From Phenylobacterium sp. (GTDB lineage Bacteria > Pseudomonadota > Alphaproteobacteria > Caulobacterales > Caulobacteraceae), in contig NZ_JAUSCJ010000012.1 in NCBI RefSeq assembly GCF_030651185.1, positions 124,001 through 188,000 of the forward strand: a DNA stretch of 64,000 nucleotides. The letters run 5' to 3'. How positions within the stretch are numbered: the stretch's first letter is position 1; each line of letters opens with the position of its first letter. The notes under the pieces are model-generated. The model searched no databases. It saw nothing but the letters and a program-made list of their open reading frames with translations, and was not told the origin of the DNA. Position numbers and translations under genes: made by a program. Below are positions 10,010 to 19,937 of this stretch, piece by piece.

Positions 10010-10345
10010 ATGTTCGGCGCCCCCAAGACCACCGACCTCACCGCGAGCCAGGTGAAGGCCGCCCTTGATGCGCAGGAAATCCTGCTGATCGACGTCCGCG
10101 AGCCGGCGGAGTTCGCCGAGGAGCGGATCGCCGGCGCGCAGAATGTCCCGCTGTCCACCTTCGACCCCGCCGCCCTGCCGGACGCAGGGGGCAAGACGAT
10201 CGTCCTGCAGTGCGCCGGCGGCAAACGCTCGGCCATGGCGGTCGGCAAGTGCCAGGAAGCCAACCAGGTCATCAAGACGCACCTGGCCGGCGGGCTGATG
10301 GCCTGGAAGGCCGCGGGCCTGCCGACCGTCACCGGTCGCAGCTAG
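10010..10345 (+). CDS. rhodanese-like domain protein
   Basis: LLIDVREPAEFAEERIAGAQNVPLS...VLQCAGGKRSAMA; active-site Cys loop. Confidence 0.92.
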   Translation: MFGAPKTTDLTASQVKAALDAQEILLIDVREPAEFAEERIAGAQNVPLSTFDPAALPDAGGKTIVLQCAGGKRSAMAVGKCQEANQVIKTHLAGGLMAWKAAGLPTVTGRS

Positions 10346-10370
10346 TCGACAAGGTCCGGGAGGGCGCACC

Positions 10371-11402
10371 ATGAGGGCACGGCCATATTTGCTGGGGGCG
10401 TTGGGCGCGGCGCTTCTGCTGGGCGCCTGCGGTGAGACCAAGCCCGCCGCCTCGGTTCCCAGGACCGCGCCGGCCGCTGGGCGCCTGACGGTCCAGGTGC
10501 AGACCGTCGCCGACCTCAAGCCCGTGCCCGCGACCCTGACGACCCGCGACATGGCCGAGGCGCGCGCACGGATTTCCGGGACCCTGGTCTCCCTGGCGGT
10601 CAAGGAAGGCGACATCGTCCGGCAAGGCCAGGTGATCGCCCGGATCAAGGATGATCGGCTGGCCTTGCAGACCAGCGCCTTCGACGCCCAGGTCAATGCC
10701 GCGGCGGCCGAAGCCAGCCGGGCCCAGGCCGACCTGGGGCGCACCCGCTATCTCTTCTCTCATGGCGTCTATGCCCAGGCGCGGCTCGACCAGGTGGAAG
10801 CCCAGGCCAAGTCTGCGAACGCCAACTTGGCGGCGGCCCGCGCCCAGCGGGGCGCGAGCGCCGAACTCGGTGCCCAGGGCGCCATCCTGGCGCCGGCCGC
10901 CGGGCGCGTCCTGGTGGCCGATGTCCCCGTGGGCTCCGTGGTCATGCCGGGTCAGTCCATCGCCCGTCTCACCGCCGGCCCCATGGTGGTCCGCATTGAG
11001 CTGCCGGAAGGCCAGGCGCGGGCCCTGAAGGCTGGCGACATCGTCCAACTGGCGGCCGAGGACCTGCGGGGCCTCGCGTCGCAAGGGACGATCACCGAGG
11101 TCTATCCCTCCATCACGGCCGGCCAGGTCACCGCTGACGCCACGGCGCCCAACCTGCCGCAGGACCTGATCGGCCAGCGGGTCCGCGCGCAGATCAAGAT
11201 CGGCGAGCGCCAGGCCCTGGTCGTCCCGCGCACCTATGTGGTCACCCGGTTCGGGGTGGACTATGCGCGGCGGGTCCAGGCCGACGGAAGTCTGTCGGAG
11301 ACCCCGATCCAGACCTCGGCCGGCCCAACCCCACAGACCGTCGAGGTGCTCTCCGGGCTTCGGGCCGGCGACGTCTTGACCCCGGCCGGGGCCGGCAAAT
11401 GA
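10371..11402 (+). CDS. RND efflux periplasmic adaptor (MFP) subunit, lipoprotein
   Basis: Lipobox LLGACGE; HlyD-like hairpin and lipoyl motif; overlaps the downstream permease by 4 nt. Confidence 0.92.
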   Translation: MRARPYLLGALGAALLLGACGETKPAASVPRTAPAAGRLTVQVQTVADLKPVPATLTTRDMAEARARISGTLVSLAVKEGDIVRQGQVIARIKDDRLALQTSAFDAQVNAAAAEASRAQADLGRTRYLFSHGVYAQARLDQVEAQAKSANANLAAARAQRGASAELGAQGAILAPAAGRVLVADVPVGSVVMPGQSIARLTAGPMVVRIELPEGQARALKAGDIVQLAAEDLRGLASQGTITEVYPSITAGQVTADATAPNLPQDLIGQRVRAQIKIGERQALVVPRTYVVTRFGVDYARRVQADGSLSETPIQTSAGPTPQTVEVLSGLRAGDVLTPAGAGK

Positions 11403-14400
11403 ACCTCGGCATCTCCGGACGCCTCACCAAGGCGACCATCGGCTCACCCCTGACGCCGCTGTTCCTGCTGGCCGCCATCGCCGTCGGCCTGCTGGCCCTG
11501 GCGTCCATCCCGCGCGAGGAAGAACCCCAGATCAGCGTGCCCATGGTCGACATCATGGTCGCCGCCCCGGGGCTGCGGGCGACGGACGCCGTGGAACTGG
11601 TCGGCAAGCCGCTGGAGGCCATCGTCAAGAGCGTCTCGGAGGTCGAGCACGTCTACACCTTCGCCGATGACCACCAGGTGATGGTCACCGCCCGTTTCAA
11701 GGTCGGCGTCGACTCCGACGCCGCGGCCGTGCGTATCCACGAGAAGATCCGCGCCAATTACGACCGCATCCCCGCCGGCATTCCCGAGCCGCTGATCCAG
11801 ACCCGCGGCATCAACGATGTCCCCAGCCTGGTCCTGACCCTGTCGCCCAAGCCGGGCGCCGCCGATCGATGGACCGACCAGGCGCTCTACGAGCTGGCCG
11901 GAAAGCTGCGCACAGAGGTGGCCAAGGTCGACGACGTCGGCCTCACCTTCCTGGTCGGCGGCCGGCCGCAGGAGATCCGCGTCGAGCCCGATCCCGCCAG
12001 ACTGGCCCAGCATGGCGTCTCCCTGGGCGCCCTGATGGACACCATTCGCCAGGCCAATCGCGCCTTCCCCGCCGGCCAGGTGCGCAATGGCGGCCAGTCT
12101 GTCGAGGTCACCGCCGGCCGCACCCTGACCACCGCCACCGAGATCGGCCTGCTGGCCCTGCCCTCGACCAAGGGCGAAAGTGTCTATGTCCGCGACGTCG
12201 CCAAGGTGATCGAGGCGCCGCGCGAGGACCAGGCGCGGGCCTGGCGCTACGCACGGACCGTGCAGGGCTGGAGCGAGGCCCCCGCCGTCAGCCTGGCGAT
12301 CGCCAAGCGCAAGGGCGCCAACGCCGTCGTCGTCTCGCACGCCGCCCTGGCCCGGGTCGAGGCGCTGAAGGGCACGCTGCTGCCCGACAGCCTCGATGTG
12401 GCGGTGACCCGCGACTATGGCGAGACCGCCAATGAGAAGGCCAACGAGCTGCTGTTCCACCTGGGGCTGGCGACCGTCTCCATCGTGGTGTTGATCGGGT
12501 TCGCCATCGGCTGGCGGGAGGCCGGCGTCACCGCCGTGGTCATTCCGACCACGATCCTGCTGACCCTCTTCGCCTCCAACCTGCTGGGCTACACGATCAA
12601 CCGGGTCAGCCTTTTCGCCCTGATCTTCTCGATCGGCATCCTGGTGGACGACGCCATCGTCATGATCGAGAACATCGCCCGGCACTGGGCGATGGGCGAT
12701 GGGCGAAGCCGGGTCGATGCGGCGATCGACGCCGTGGCCGAGGTGGGAAATCCCACCGTCGTGGCCACCCTGACCGTGGTGACCGCCCTGCTGCCGATGC
12801 TGTTCGTCTCGGGGCTGATGGGCCCCTACATGGCGCCGATCCCGGTCAACGCCTCGGCGGCCATGGTGTTCTCATTCTTCGTCGCGGTGGTCATCGCCCC
12901 CTGGCTGATGGTGCGCTTCGCCCGCAAGACCCTGGCCGATCGCCCCGCCCACCACGACGAAGGCAAGCTCGGCGCGATCTACCGCAAGGTCGCGGGCCGG
13001 GTGATCGCCACCCGCCGGTCGGCCTGGACCTTCCTGATCGCCGTCGGCCTCGCCACCCTGGTGGCCTGCGCCATGTTCGCCACCAAGACCGTGACCGTGA
13101 AGCTGCTGCCGTTCGACAACAAATCCGAACTGCAGGTGGTGCTCGACATGCCCGAGGGGACCTCCCTGGAGGCGACCCAGCGCGCCCTGACCGACGCCGC
13201 CATCATCACCAGGACCCTGCCCGAAGTGGCCGCCATCGACGCCTTTGCCGGGACCGCCTCGCCCTTCAACTTCAACGGCCTCGTCCGCCACTACTACCAG
13301 CGCACCCGCCCCGAGATGGGCGACCTCTCCGTGACGCTGGCCGCCAAGGGCGAGCGCCGCCGCTCGAGCCACACCATCGCGCTGGATCTGCGCCAGAAGC
13401 TGGCCAAGGTCGACCTGCCCGCCGGCGCGGCCATCAAGGTCGTCGAGGCGCCGCCGGGACCGCCGGTGATGGCGACCCTGTTGGCCGAGATCTATGGCCC
13501 CGACGCCAAGACCCGCAGGCTCGTGGCCGAGCGTGTGAAGGCCGCGTTCCACGCCGTGCCCTATATCGTCGACATCGACGACAGCTACGGCCAGGCCCGG
13601 CCTGGTCTCCGGCTGGTTCCGGACCGCGATCGCCTGGAGGCGCTCAAGGTCAGTGACCGGGACGTCCATGATTCCATCGCCGCGGCCCTGGGCGGACAGG
13701 TGGTCGGCTACGCCCATCGGGGGGATGGCCGCGACCCCCTGGAGATCTCGGTGCGCCTGCCGCAATCGGCGCGTAGTTGGGGCCAGGGCTTGTCCTCCAT
13801 GCCGGTGGCCGTGTCGCAGGGACCTGGCGGCAGGCTGGTGTCGCTGGGCGAGGTGGCCACGGCCTCGAACGAACCCGGCTCGACCCACATTTTCCGCCGC
13901 GACGGCCGTGACGTCGACATGGTCATGGGCGAGCTGGCCGGCGCCTACGAGGCGCCGATCTACGGCATGATGGCGGTCGACAAGGCGATCCGAGAGGGCG
14001 ACTGGAAGGACGTTCCGAAACCCGACATCCGCATGCACGGCCAGCCGACCGACGAGAGCAAGCCCACCGTGCTCTGGGACGGCGAGTGGGAGATCACCTG
14101 GGTGACCTTCCGCGACATGGGCGCCGCCTTCGGGGTGGCGATCCTGGGGATCTATGTCCTGGTGGTCGCCCAGTTCAAAAGCTTCCGCCTGCCCCTGGTG
14201 ATCCTGACGCCGATCCCCCTGACCCTGGTGGGGATCGTCATCGGCCACATCCTGTTCCGCGCCCCGTTCACCGCCACCTCGATGATCGGCTTCATCGCGC
14301 TCGCCGGCATCATCGTGCGCAACTCGATCCTGCTGGTGGACTTCATCCGGCACAGCCAGACGGGCGACCGGCCGCTGCGCGAGGTGCTGATCGAGGCCGG

Positions 14401-14602
14401 AGCCATCCGCTTCAAGCCCATCGTGCTGACCGCCGCGGCGGCCATGATCGGCGCGGCGGTGATCCTCACCGATCCGATCTTCCAGGGCCTGGCGATCTCG
14501 CTGCTGTTTGGCCTGGCCTCCTCGACCCTGCTGACCGTGTTGGTCATTCCCGCCATCTACATCGTCCTGCGCGACGATGGTCGCCCCCTTGCCGCCAAGT
14601 AA
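11399..14602 (+). CDS. efflux RND transporter permease
   Basis: 1067 aa; duplicated TM organisation; SIGILVDDAIVMIENIARH motif. Confidence 0.95.
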   Translation: MNLGISGRLTKATIGSPLTPLFLLAAIAVGLLALASIPREEEPQISVPMVDIMVAAPGLRATDAVELVGKPLEAIVKSVSEVEHVYTFADDHQVMVTARFKVGVDSDAAAVRIHEKIRANYDRIPAGIPEPLIQTRGINDVPSLVLTLSPKPGAADRWTDQALYELAGKLRTEVAKVDDVGLTFLVGGRPQEIRVEPDPARLAQHGVSLGALMDTIRQANRAFPAGQVRNGGQSVEVTAGRTLTTATEIGLLALPSTKGESVYVRDVAKVIEAPREDQARAWRYARTVQGWSEAPAVSLAIAKRKGANAVVVSHAALARVEALKGTLLPDSLDVAVTRDYGETANEKANELLFHLGLATVSIVVLIGFAIGWREAGVTAVVIPTTILLTLFASNLLGYTINRVSLFALIFSIGILVDDAIVMIENIARHWAMGDGRSRVDAAIDAVAEVGNPTVVATLTVVTALLPMLFVSGLMGPYMAPIPVNASAAMVFSFFVAVVIAPWLMVRFARKTLADRPAHHDEGKLGAIYRKVAGRVIATRRSAWTFLIAVGLATLVACAMFATKTVTVKLLPFDNKSELQVVLDMPEGTSLEATQRALTDAAIITRTLPEVAAIDAFAGTASPFNFNGLVRHYYQRTRPEMGDLSVTLAAKGERRRSSHTIALDLRQKLAKVDLPAGAAIKVVEAPPGPPVMATLLAEIYGPDAKTRRLVAERVKAAFHAVPYIVDIDDSYGQARPGLRLVPDRDRLEALKVSDRDVHDSIAAALGGQVVGYAHRGDGRDPLEISVRLPQSARSWGQGLSSMPVAVSQGPGGRLVSLGEVATASNEPGSTHIFRRDGRDVDMVMGELAGAYEAPIYGMMAVDKAIREGDWKDVPKPDIRMHGQPTDESKPTVLWDGEWEITWVTFRDMGAAFGVAILGIYVLVVAQFKSFRLPLVILTPIPLTLVGIVIGHILFRAPFTATSMIGFIALAGIIVRNSILLVDFIRHSQTGDRPLREVLIEAGAIRFKPIVLTAAAAMIGAAVILTDPIFQGLAISLLFGLASSTLLTVLVIPAIYIVLRDDGRPLAAK

Positions 14603-14676
14603 GAAATCGGACGCATCATAGGCTGGCCCAGGGGGGCCGGCCTTGATCGTTCATGCTTATCTTCTACATTAAGCAG

Positions 14677-15006
14677 ATGAGCACATCCGTCGCCCCCCGC
14701 CCGGCCCTCGGCGAACTCTCCGAGCTGGCCGACAGCGCCCAGGCGGCGGCGCGTCTTCTGAAGCTGCTGGCCAGCGAGCCGCGCCTGCTGCTGCTGTGCC
14801 GGCTTATTGAGGGCGAGGCCTCGGTGAGGGATCTCGCCGACCACGCCAAGATGGCCCAGTCGACCACCTCGCAGCACCTGGCGAAGATGCGCGCCGAGGG
14901 CCTGGTGGGCACCCGGCGCGAGGCCCAGACCATCTACTATCGGCTCGACGATCCGGCGGCCGTGCGGGTGCTGGATACGCTCTGCGATATCTATCGCGCG
15001 AAATAG
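14677..15006 (+). CDS. ArsR family transcriptional regulator
   Basis: LLKLLASEPRLLLLCRLIEGEASVRDLADHAKMAQSTTSQHLAKMRAEGLVGTRREAQTIYYRL; start MSTSVAP preferred (ORF opens at 14653). Confidence 0.85.
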   Translation: MSTSVAPRPALGELSELADSAQAAARLLKLLASEPRLLLLCRLIEGEASVRDLADHAKMAQSTTSQHLAKMRAEGLVGTRREAQTIYYRLDDPAAVRVLDTLCDIYRAK

Positions 15007-15067
15007 CGGCGTGGACCGGCTGAAGGCCTGGACAGCCTGACCGAGGCGGCTCCGAGCGTGTTTCCGA

Positions 15068-15682
15068 TCAGACCGGGCGCCGGGCGACCAGGTCGATCAG
15101 GGCCGAGAGGCCGTCGTGGCCGGCGCCTTCGTGGATCACGGTGTCGTGGCTCTGGAGTTCGATGATCTCCAGGCCGGCGAAGGCCTCCCGCAGCAGGGGT
15201 TCGGTATAGAGGTTCTCCGCCGCCGAGGGGCCGCCGGTCCCATAGGTGATCTGCTCGGGTCGATAGCCTTGCAGCAGAAGCAACCCTCCCGGCTTCAGCG
15301 CGTGCGCCATGTCGGCGAACAGCTGCGTCCGCAGCGCGGGCGTTGCGAACTGGATGAAGATGGCGACCACCAGATCGAACTCGGCCCGCGGCCAGGTCCA
15401 GGCGCTGAGGTCGACCTGTTCGAAATCCAACGCCACGCCGCGGGCTTGAGCGAGCGACCGGGCCTTGGTCTGGGCGACGGCCGAACTGTCGACCGAGAGG
15501 ACCGATAGTCCCTGCTGCGCCAGCCACACGCCATTTCGGCCCTCGCCGTCCGCCACCGCCAGGGCGCGCCGGCCGGGCCGCAGGCGTCCCACCTGACCGG
15601 CCAGGAAGGCGTTCGGTTCAACACCGAACAGGTAGTCCGTCTGCGCATAGCGCCGGTCCCAGAGATTGTCCGCGCCACTCAT
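15068..15682 (-). CDS. class I SAM-dependent methyltransferase (TehB-like)
   Basis: MSGADNLWDRRYAQTDYLFGVEPNAFL...; RRALAVADGEGRNGVWLAQQG. Confidence 0.85.
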   Translation of the reverse strand: MSGADNLWDRRYAQTDYLFGVEPNAFLAGQVGRLRPGRRALAVADGEGRNGVWLAQQGLSVLSVDSSAVAQTKARSLAQARGVALDFEQVDLSAWTWPRAEFDLVVAIFIQFATPALRTQLFADMAHALKPGGLLLLQGYRPEQITYGTGGPSAAENLYTEPLLREAFAGLEIIELQSHDTVIHEGAGHDGLSALIDLVARRPV

Positions 15683-16452
15683 CCGTTCACCGCTCTCCAG
15701 GCCACATAGGCCGCCACCACCAGAACCAGGCCCGCGAACAGTCGCCGGGCCAGAAGGGCGCGGCCGGCCAGCAGGCCCGCCCCCCGAACCCCCGCCACGC
15801 CACCCGCGAGACCGCCCGCGATGAATAGCCCTGCGATCGGCCAGTTCACCAGGCCGGAGGCCGCATAGTTCAGCGAGGTCGCCGCGCCGAACAGGGACAC
15901 CGAAACCAGGGAGGAAGCCGACGCATGGGCCAGGGTCATGCCCGTGGCCGCCATCAGGCCCGGCACGATCAGGAAGCCGCCGCCGATGCCGAAGAAGCCC
16001 GCCGCCAGGCCCGTCAGGACCCCCAGCGGAGCCAGCTTCAGCATCAGGCGGCCATTGATGTGGACAGCGGGATCACCTTCCGACTTCGGCCGCCGCAGCA
16101 TGGAGAGCGCGATGGTCGCCATCGCGACGGCGAAGAACAGCAGCAGCCTCTGGCCGTCGACCGCCTTGGCCAGGCTCGACCCGATGAAGGAGCCCAGGAG
16201 GCCGGCGCCGGCGAACAGCGTGGCGCAGGGCCACTTCACCCGCCCGCCACGGCCGTGACCGATCAGGTTCAGGGCCGCATTGACCGACACGGCCGCCGCC
16301 GAGGTGCCGATGGCGATGTGGGGATCGCGGATGCCCACCACATAGAGCAGCAACGGCGTGGCCAGAACCGACCCCCCGCCCCCGAACAGGCCCAGGAGCG
16401 CGCCGACGACGGCGCCGCTCATCATAGCGGACAGGATGGTGATCAGGGTCAT
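15679..16452 (-). CDS. TauE/SafE family sulfite exporter / permease
   Basis: Multi-TM; GALLGLFGGGGSVLATPLLLYVVG and GFFGIGGGFLIVPGL repeats. Confidence 0.92.
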   Translation of the reverse strand: MTLITILSAMMSGAVVGALLGLFGGGGSVLATPLLLYVVGIRDPHIAIGTSAAAVSVNAALNLIGHGRGGRVKWPCATLFAGAGLLGSFIGSSLAKAVDGQRLLLFFAVAMATIALSMLRRPKSEGDPAVHINGRLMLKLAPLGVLTGLAAGFFGIGGGFLIVPGLMAATGMTLAHASASSLVSVSLFGAATSLNYAASGLVNWPIAGLFIAGGLAGGVAGVRGAGLLAGRALLARRLFAGLVLVVAAYVAWRAVNG

Positions 16453-16534
16453 GACGGTCTGAGATCAGCTCACTTGTATCTTCGTATATTCGCATATATA
16501 TTGCCTGACGCAAGCGCAATTCGAGTGTCACGTC

Positions 16535-17479
16535 ATGAGCCAACAGACCCCTTCCCCGGATACCGCCCTGGCCGACGCCACGGCCCTTGTCGGCGCGGCG
16601 CTGGAAAATCCCGCCGGCCGGCCGCAGGTGAAGGCCTTCTTCGACGAAGCCACCTTCACGGTCAGCTATGTGGTGCGCGATCCCGGATCGAACGCCTGCG
16701 CGATCATCGACAGCGTGCTGGACTATGACGCAGCCTCGGGACGCACGGCGGAACGGTCGGCCGGCGCGGTGATCGACTATGTCCGCGCCGAGGGCCTGGA
16801 GGTCGTCTGGCAGCTGGAGACCCACGCCCACGCCGATCACCTGTCGGCCGCGCCCTATCTGCAGCAGACCCTGGGCGGCCGCCTGGCCATCGGCGACCAG
16901 ATCACCCGGGTGCAGGAGACGTTCGGAACCCTGTTCAACGCCGGCTCCGACTTCGCCCGTGACGGCCGCCAGTTCGACCACCTGTTCGGCGATGGGGAGC
17001 GCTTCGCCCTGGGCGCTCTGCAGGCCATCGCCCTTCACGTGCCCGGCCATACCCCGGCCTGTATGGCCTATGTGATCGGCGACGCGGTGTTCGTGGGCGA
17101 CACCCTGTTCATGCCGGACTACGGCACGGCCCGCTGCGATTTCCCGGGCGGCGACGCGGCGACCCTCTACCGGTCGGTCCGTCGTCTGCTCTGCCTGCCG
17201 GACGCGGCCCGGGTCTTTCTTTGCCACGACTACAAGGCGCCCGAGCGCGAGCACTATGTGTGGGAAACCACGATCGGCGCGCAGCGCCGGGAGAACGTCC
17301 ACGTCCACGACGGGGTGAGCGAGGCGGACTTCGTCGCCCTGCGCCAGGCCCGCGACCGCACCCTGGACATGCCGCGCCTGATCCTGCCCTCTGTGCAGGT
17401 CAATATGCGCGGCGGCCACCTCCCGGAGCCGGAAGACAACGGCGTCCGCTACCTGAAGATCCCGCTCAACGCGGTTTGA
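16535..17479 (+). CDS. MBL-fold hydrolase, persulfide dioxygenase / Blh (ETHE1-like)
   Basis: WQLETHAHADHLSAAPYL metal-binding motif; VPGHTPACMAY; divergent from TauE/SafE. Confidence 0.9.
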   Translation: MSQQTPSPDTALADATALVGAALENPAGRPQVKAFFDEATFTVSYVVRDPGSNACAIIDSVLDYDAASGRTAERSAGAVIDYVRAEGLEVVWQLETHAHADHLSAAPYLQQTLGGRLAIGDQITRVQETFGTLFNAGSDFARDGRQFDHLFGDGERFALGALQAIALHVPGHTPACMAYVIGDAVFVGDTLFMPDYGTARCDFPGGDAATLYRSVRRLLCLPDAARVFLCHDYKAPEREHYVWETTIGAQRRENVHVHDGVSEADFVALRQARDRTLDMPRLILPSVQVNMRGGHLPEPEDNGVRYLKIPLNAV

Positions 17480-17490
17480 AAACCCTCGTG

Positions 17491-17516
17491 AAATCGTTCG
17501 TCGTTGCGAACGATTT
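17491..17516. terminator. perfect 10-bp stem hairpin, candidate terminator
   Basis: AAATCGTTCG-TCGTTG-CGAACGATTT 12 nt after the MBL hydrolase stop, followed by TCGCTTTCC. Confidence 0.55.
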
Positions 17517-17558
17517 TCGCTTTCCCCATTCTGACGGGGCCAACTCGGGAGGCGCCGA

Positions 17559-18347
17559 ATGAGCCAGTTAACCTTTGACGAGGCGGCGGTCCGATCGCTT
17601 GAGGCCACCTATATGTCGCCCGATGTGGTCGCCCAGCGGGCGCGGGTGCTCGACCTGCTCGTCCCCACGGTGGGCGAGTGCATCCTTGATGTCGGGGTCG
17701 GACCCGGTCTGCTGGCGCGCGACATCGCCCGCCTGGTGGGGGACACTGGCCGGATGGTCGGCCTCGACAACGCACCGGCCATGGTCGCCGCCGCCACTCA
17801 GCGCCTCTCCGACCTCCCCCAGGCTCAGGTCCTGCAAGGCGACGCCGGCAGGCTCGACTTCGCCGATGCTGAGTTTGACGCCGCTGTCTCGACCCAGGTC
17901 TATGAATATGTCCCCGACATGCCGCAGGCGCTCACGGAGCTTCACCGGGTCCTGCGTCCTGGCGGTCGCGCCCTGATCCTCGACACCGACTGGCGCAGCA
18001 TCGTCTGGCACTCATCGGACCCCGCCCGCATGGACCGCGTGCTGGCGTGCTGGGACGCCCACCTCGCCGACCCTCACCTGCCGGCCAAGCTCGGGCCCCT
18101 GCTGCGGCAGGCCGGATTCGAGGTCCGGCGCGTCGAGATCGTGCCCATGCTGTCGCCGCGCTGGCAGCCGGCCAGCTATGCGGGGGGCATGTTGCGGTCG
18201 ATCCACAACTTCGTTCGCGCCAATGGCGACCGCTTTGGGCTGAGCCCCGATGAGATCGACGCCTGGCGTCTCGATCAGGACGCCCTGATCGCCCGCGACG
18301 CGTTCTTCTTCAGCCTCAACCGCTACGCCTTCCTGGCGACCCGCTAG
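17559..18347 (+). CDS. class I SAM-dependent methyltransferase
   Basis: ILDVGVGPGLLARDIA motif I; VLRPGGRALILDTDW. Confidence 0.88.
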   Translation: MSQLTFDEAAVRSLEATYMSPDVVAQRARVLDLLVPTVGECILDVGVGPGLLARDIARLVGDTGRMVGLDNAPAMVAAATQRLSDLPQAQVLQGDAGRLDFADAEFDAAVSTQVYEYVPDMPQALTELHRVLRPGGRALILDTDWRSIVWHSSDPARMDRVLACWDAHLADPHLPAKLGPLLRQAGFEVRRVEIVPMLSPRWQPASYAGGMLRSIHNFVRANGDRFGLSPDEIDAWRLDQDALIARDAFFFSLNRYAFLATR

Positions 18348-18374
18348 GAGGTCATGCCGGCGGCGCGGCGCCGG

Positions 18375-19937
18375 CTACTCCCACTCGATGGTGCCCGGCG
18401 GCTTGCTGGTCACGTCGTAGACCACGCGGTTGACGCCCCGGACCTCGTTGATGATCCGGGTGGCGCAGCGGCCGAGGACCTCCCAGGGGAACTCGAAGAA
18501 GTCGGCGGTCATGCCGTCGGTGGAGGTGACGGCGCGCAGGGCGAGCACGTCCTCGTACGTGCGCGCATCCCCCATGACACCCACCGTTTTTACGGGAAGC
18601 AGCACGGCGAAAGCCTGCCAAATCTTGTCGTAGAGGCCGGCCTTGCGGATCTCGTCGAGATAGATGGCGTCGGCCTGTTGCAGGACGGCGACCTTCTCCC
18701 GGGTGATCTCGCCGGGGATGCGGATGGCGAGGCCGGGCCCTGGGAACGGGTGGCGGCCGACGAAGGCCGGGGCCAGGCCAAGCTCGACGCCGAGGGCCCG
18801 GACCTCGTCCTTGAAGAGCTCGCGCAGGGGCTCCACCAGCTTCAGCTTCATGTAGTCGGGCAGGCCGCCGACATTGTGGTGGCTCTTGATCACCGCCGAG
18901 GGGCCGCCACTCGTCGAGACGCTCTCGATGACGTCAGGATATAGGGTGCCCTGGGCAAGGAAAGCCGCGCCCTCGATCTTGGCGCTCTCCTTGTCGAAGA
19001 CCTCGATGAACAGCCGCCCGATGGTCTTGCGCTTGGTCTCCGGGTCGCTGACGCCGGCCAGTTCACCCAGGAACAGGTCGCCAGCGTCCACGTGGATCAG
19101 CGGGATGTTGTAGTGGTCGCGGAACAGGGTGACGACCTGCTCGGCCTCGTTGTGACGCAGCAGGCCGGTGTCGACGAAGACGCAGGTCAGCTGGGTCCCG
19201 ATGGCTTCGTGGATCAGGACGGCGGCCACCGAGGAGTCGACGCCGCCCGACAGGCCGCAGATCACCTTGCCGTCGCCGACCTGGTCGCGGATCTTCGCCA
19301 CCATCTCCTGGCGGAAGGAGGCCATGGTCCAGTCGCCGGTCAGCCCCGCGATGCCGTGGGTGAAGTTCCTCAGCATCTGGGCGCCGCGCGGGGTGTGGGC
19401 CACCTCCGGGTGGAACTGGATGCCATAGAAGCGGCGCGCCTCGTCGGCGATCACCGCGTAGGGCGACCCCACAGACGAGGCCACGACCTCGAACCCGTCC
19501 GGGATGGCGGTGATCTTGTCGCCGTGGCTCATCCAGACGGTTTCGAGGTCGCCGACGTTTCCGAGGCCGGCCAGCAGGGGCGAGGCCTTCTCGATCTTGA
19601 TTTCCGCACGTCCGAACTCTCGGTGATGGCCGCCCTCGACCTTGCCGCCCAGCTCGGCGCACATGGTCATCTCGCCGTAGCAGATGCCCAGGACCGGAAC
19701 GCCCAGCTCAAAGACCCGCTTGGTGACGGCGGGGCTCTCGCTCTCGTGGACGCTGGCCGGGCCGCCCGACAGGATCACAGCCTTGGGGGCGAAGTCGGCC
19801 AGCATGGCCTCGACCTTGTCGTAGGGATGGATCTCGCAGAAGACGCCGCTCTCGCGCAGGCGCCTGGCGATCAGCTGGGTCACCTGGCTGCCGAAATCGA
19901 CGATCAGGACGCGTTCGTGGGTGGGCTCGGAGGTCAT
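18375..19937 (-). CDS. guaA: GMP synthase (glutamine-hydrolysing)
   Basis: [48 protein letters not shown]-terminus [15 protein letters not shown]. Confidence 0.97.
   Translation of the reverse strand: MTSEPTHERVLIVDFGSQVTQLIARRLRESGVFCEIHPYDKVEAMLADFAPKAVILSGGPASVHESESPAVTKRVFELGVPVLGICYGEMTMCAELGGKVEGGHHREFGRAEIKIEKASPLLAGLGNVGDLETVWMSHGDKITAIPDGFEVVASSVGSPYAVIADEARRFYGIQFHPEVAHTPRGAQMLRNFTHGIAGLTGDWTMASFRQEMVAKIRDQVGDGKVICGLSGGVDSSVAAVLIHEAIGTQLTCVFVDTGLLRHNEAEQVVTLFRDHYNIPLIHVDAGDLFLGELAGVSDPETKRKTIGRLFIEVFDKESAKIEGAAFLAQGTLYPDVIESVSTSGGPSAVIKSHHNVGGLPDYMKLKLVEPLRELFKDEVRALGVELGLAPAFVGRHPFPGPGLAIRIPGEITREKVAVLQQADAIYLDEIRKAGLYDKIWQAFAVLLPVKTVGVMGDARTYEDVLALRAVTSTDGMTADFFEFPWEVLGRCATRIINEVRGVNRVVYDVTSKPPGTIEWE

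Noticed and set aside
11444-14353. Long minus-strand ORFs antisense to the RND permease
   Set aside because: Shadow ORFs; the permease frame has clear family motifs throughout.
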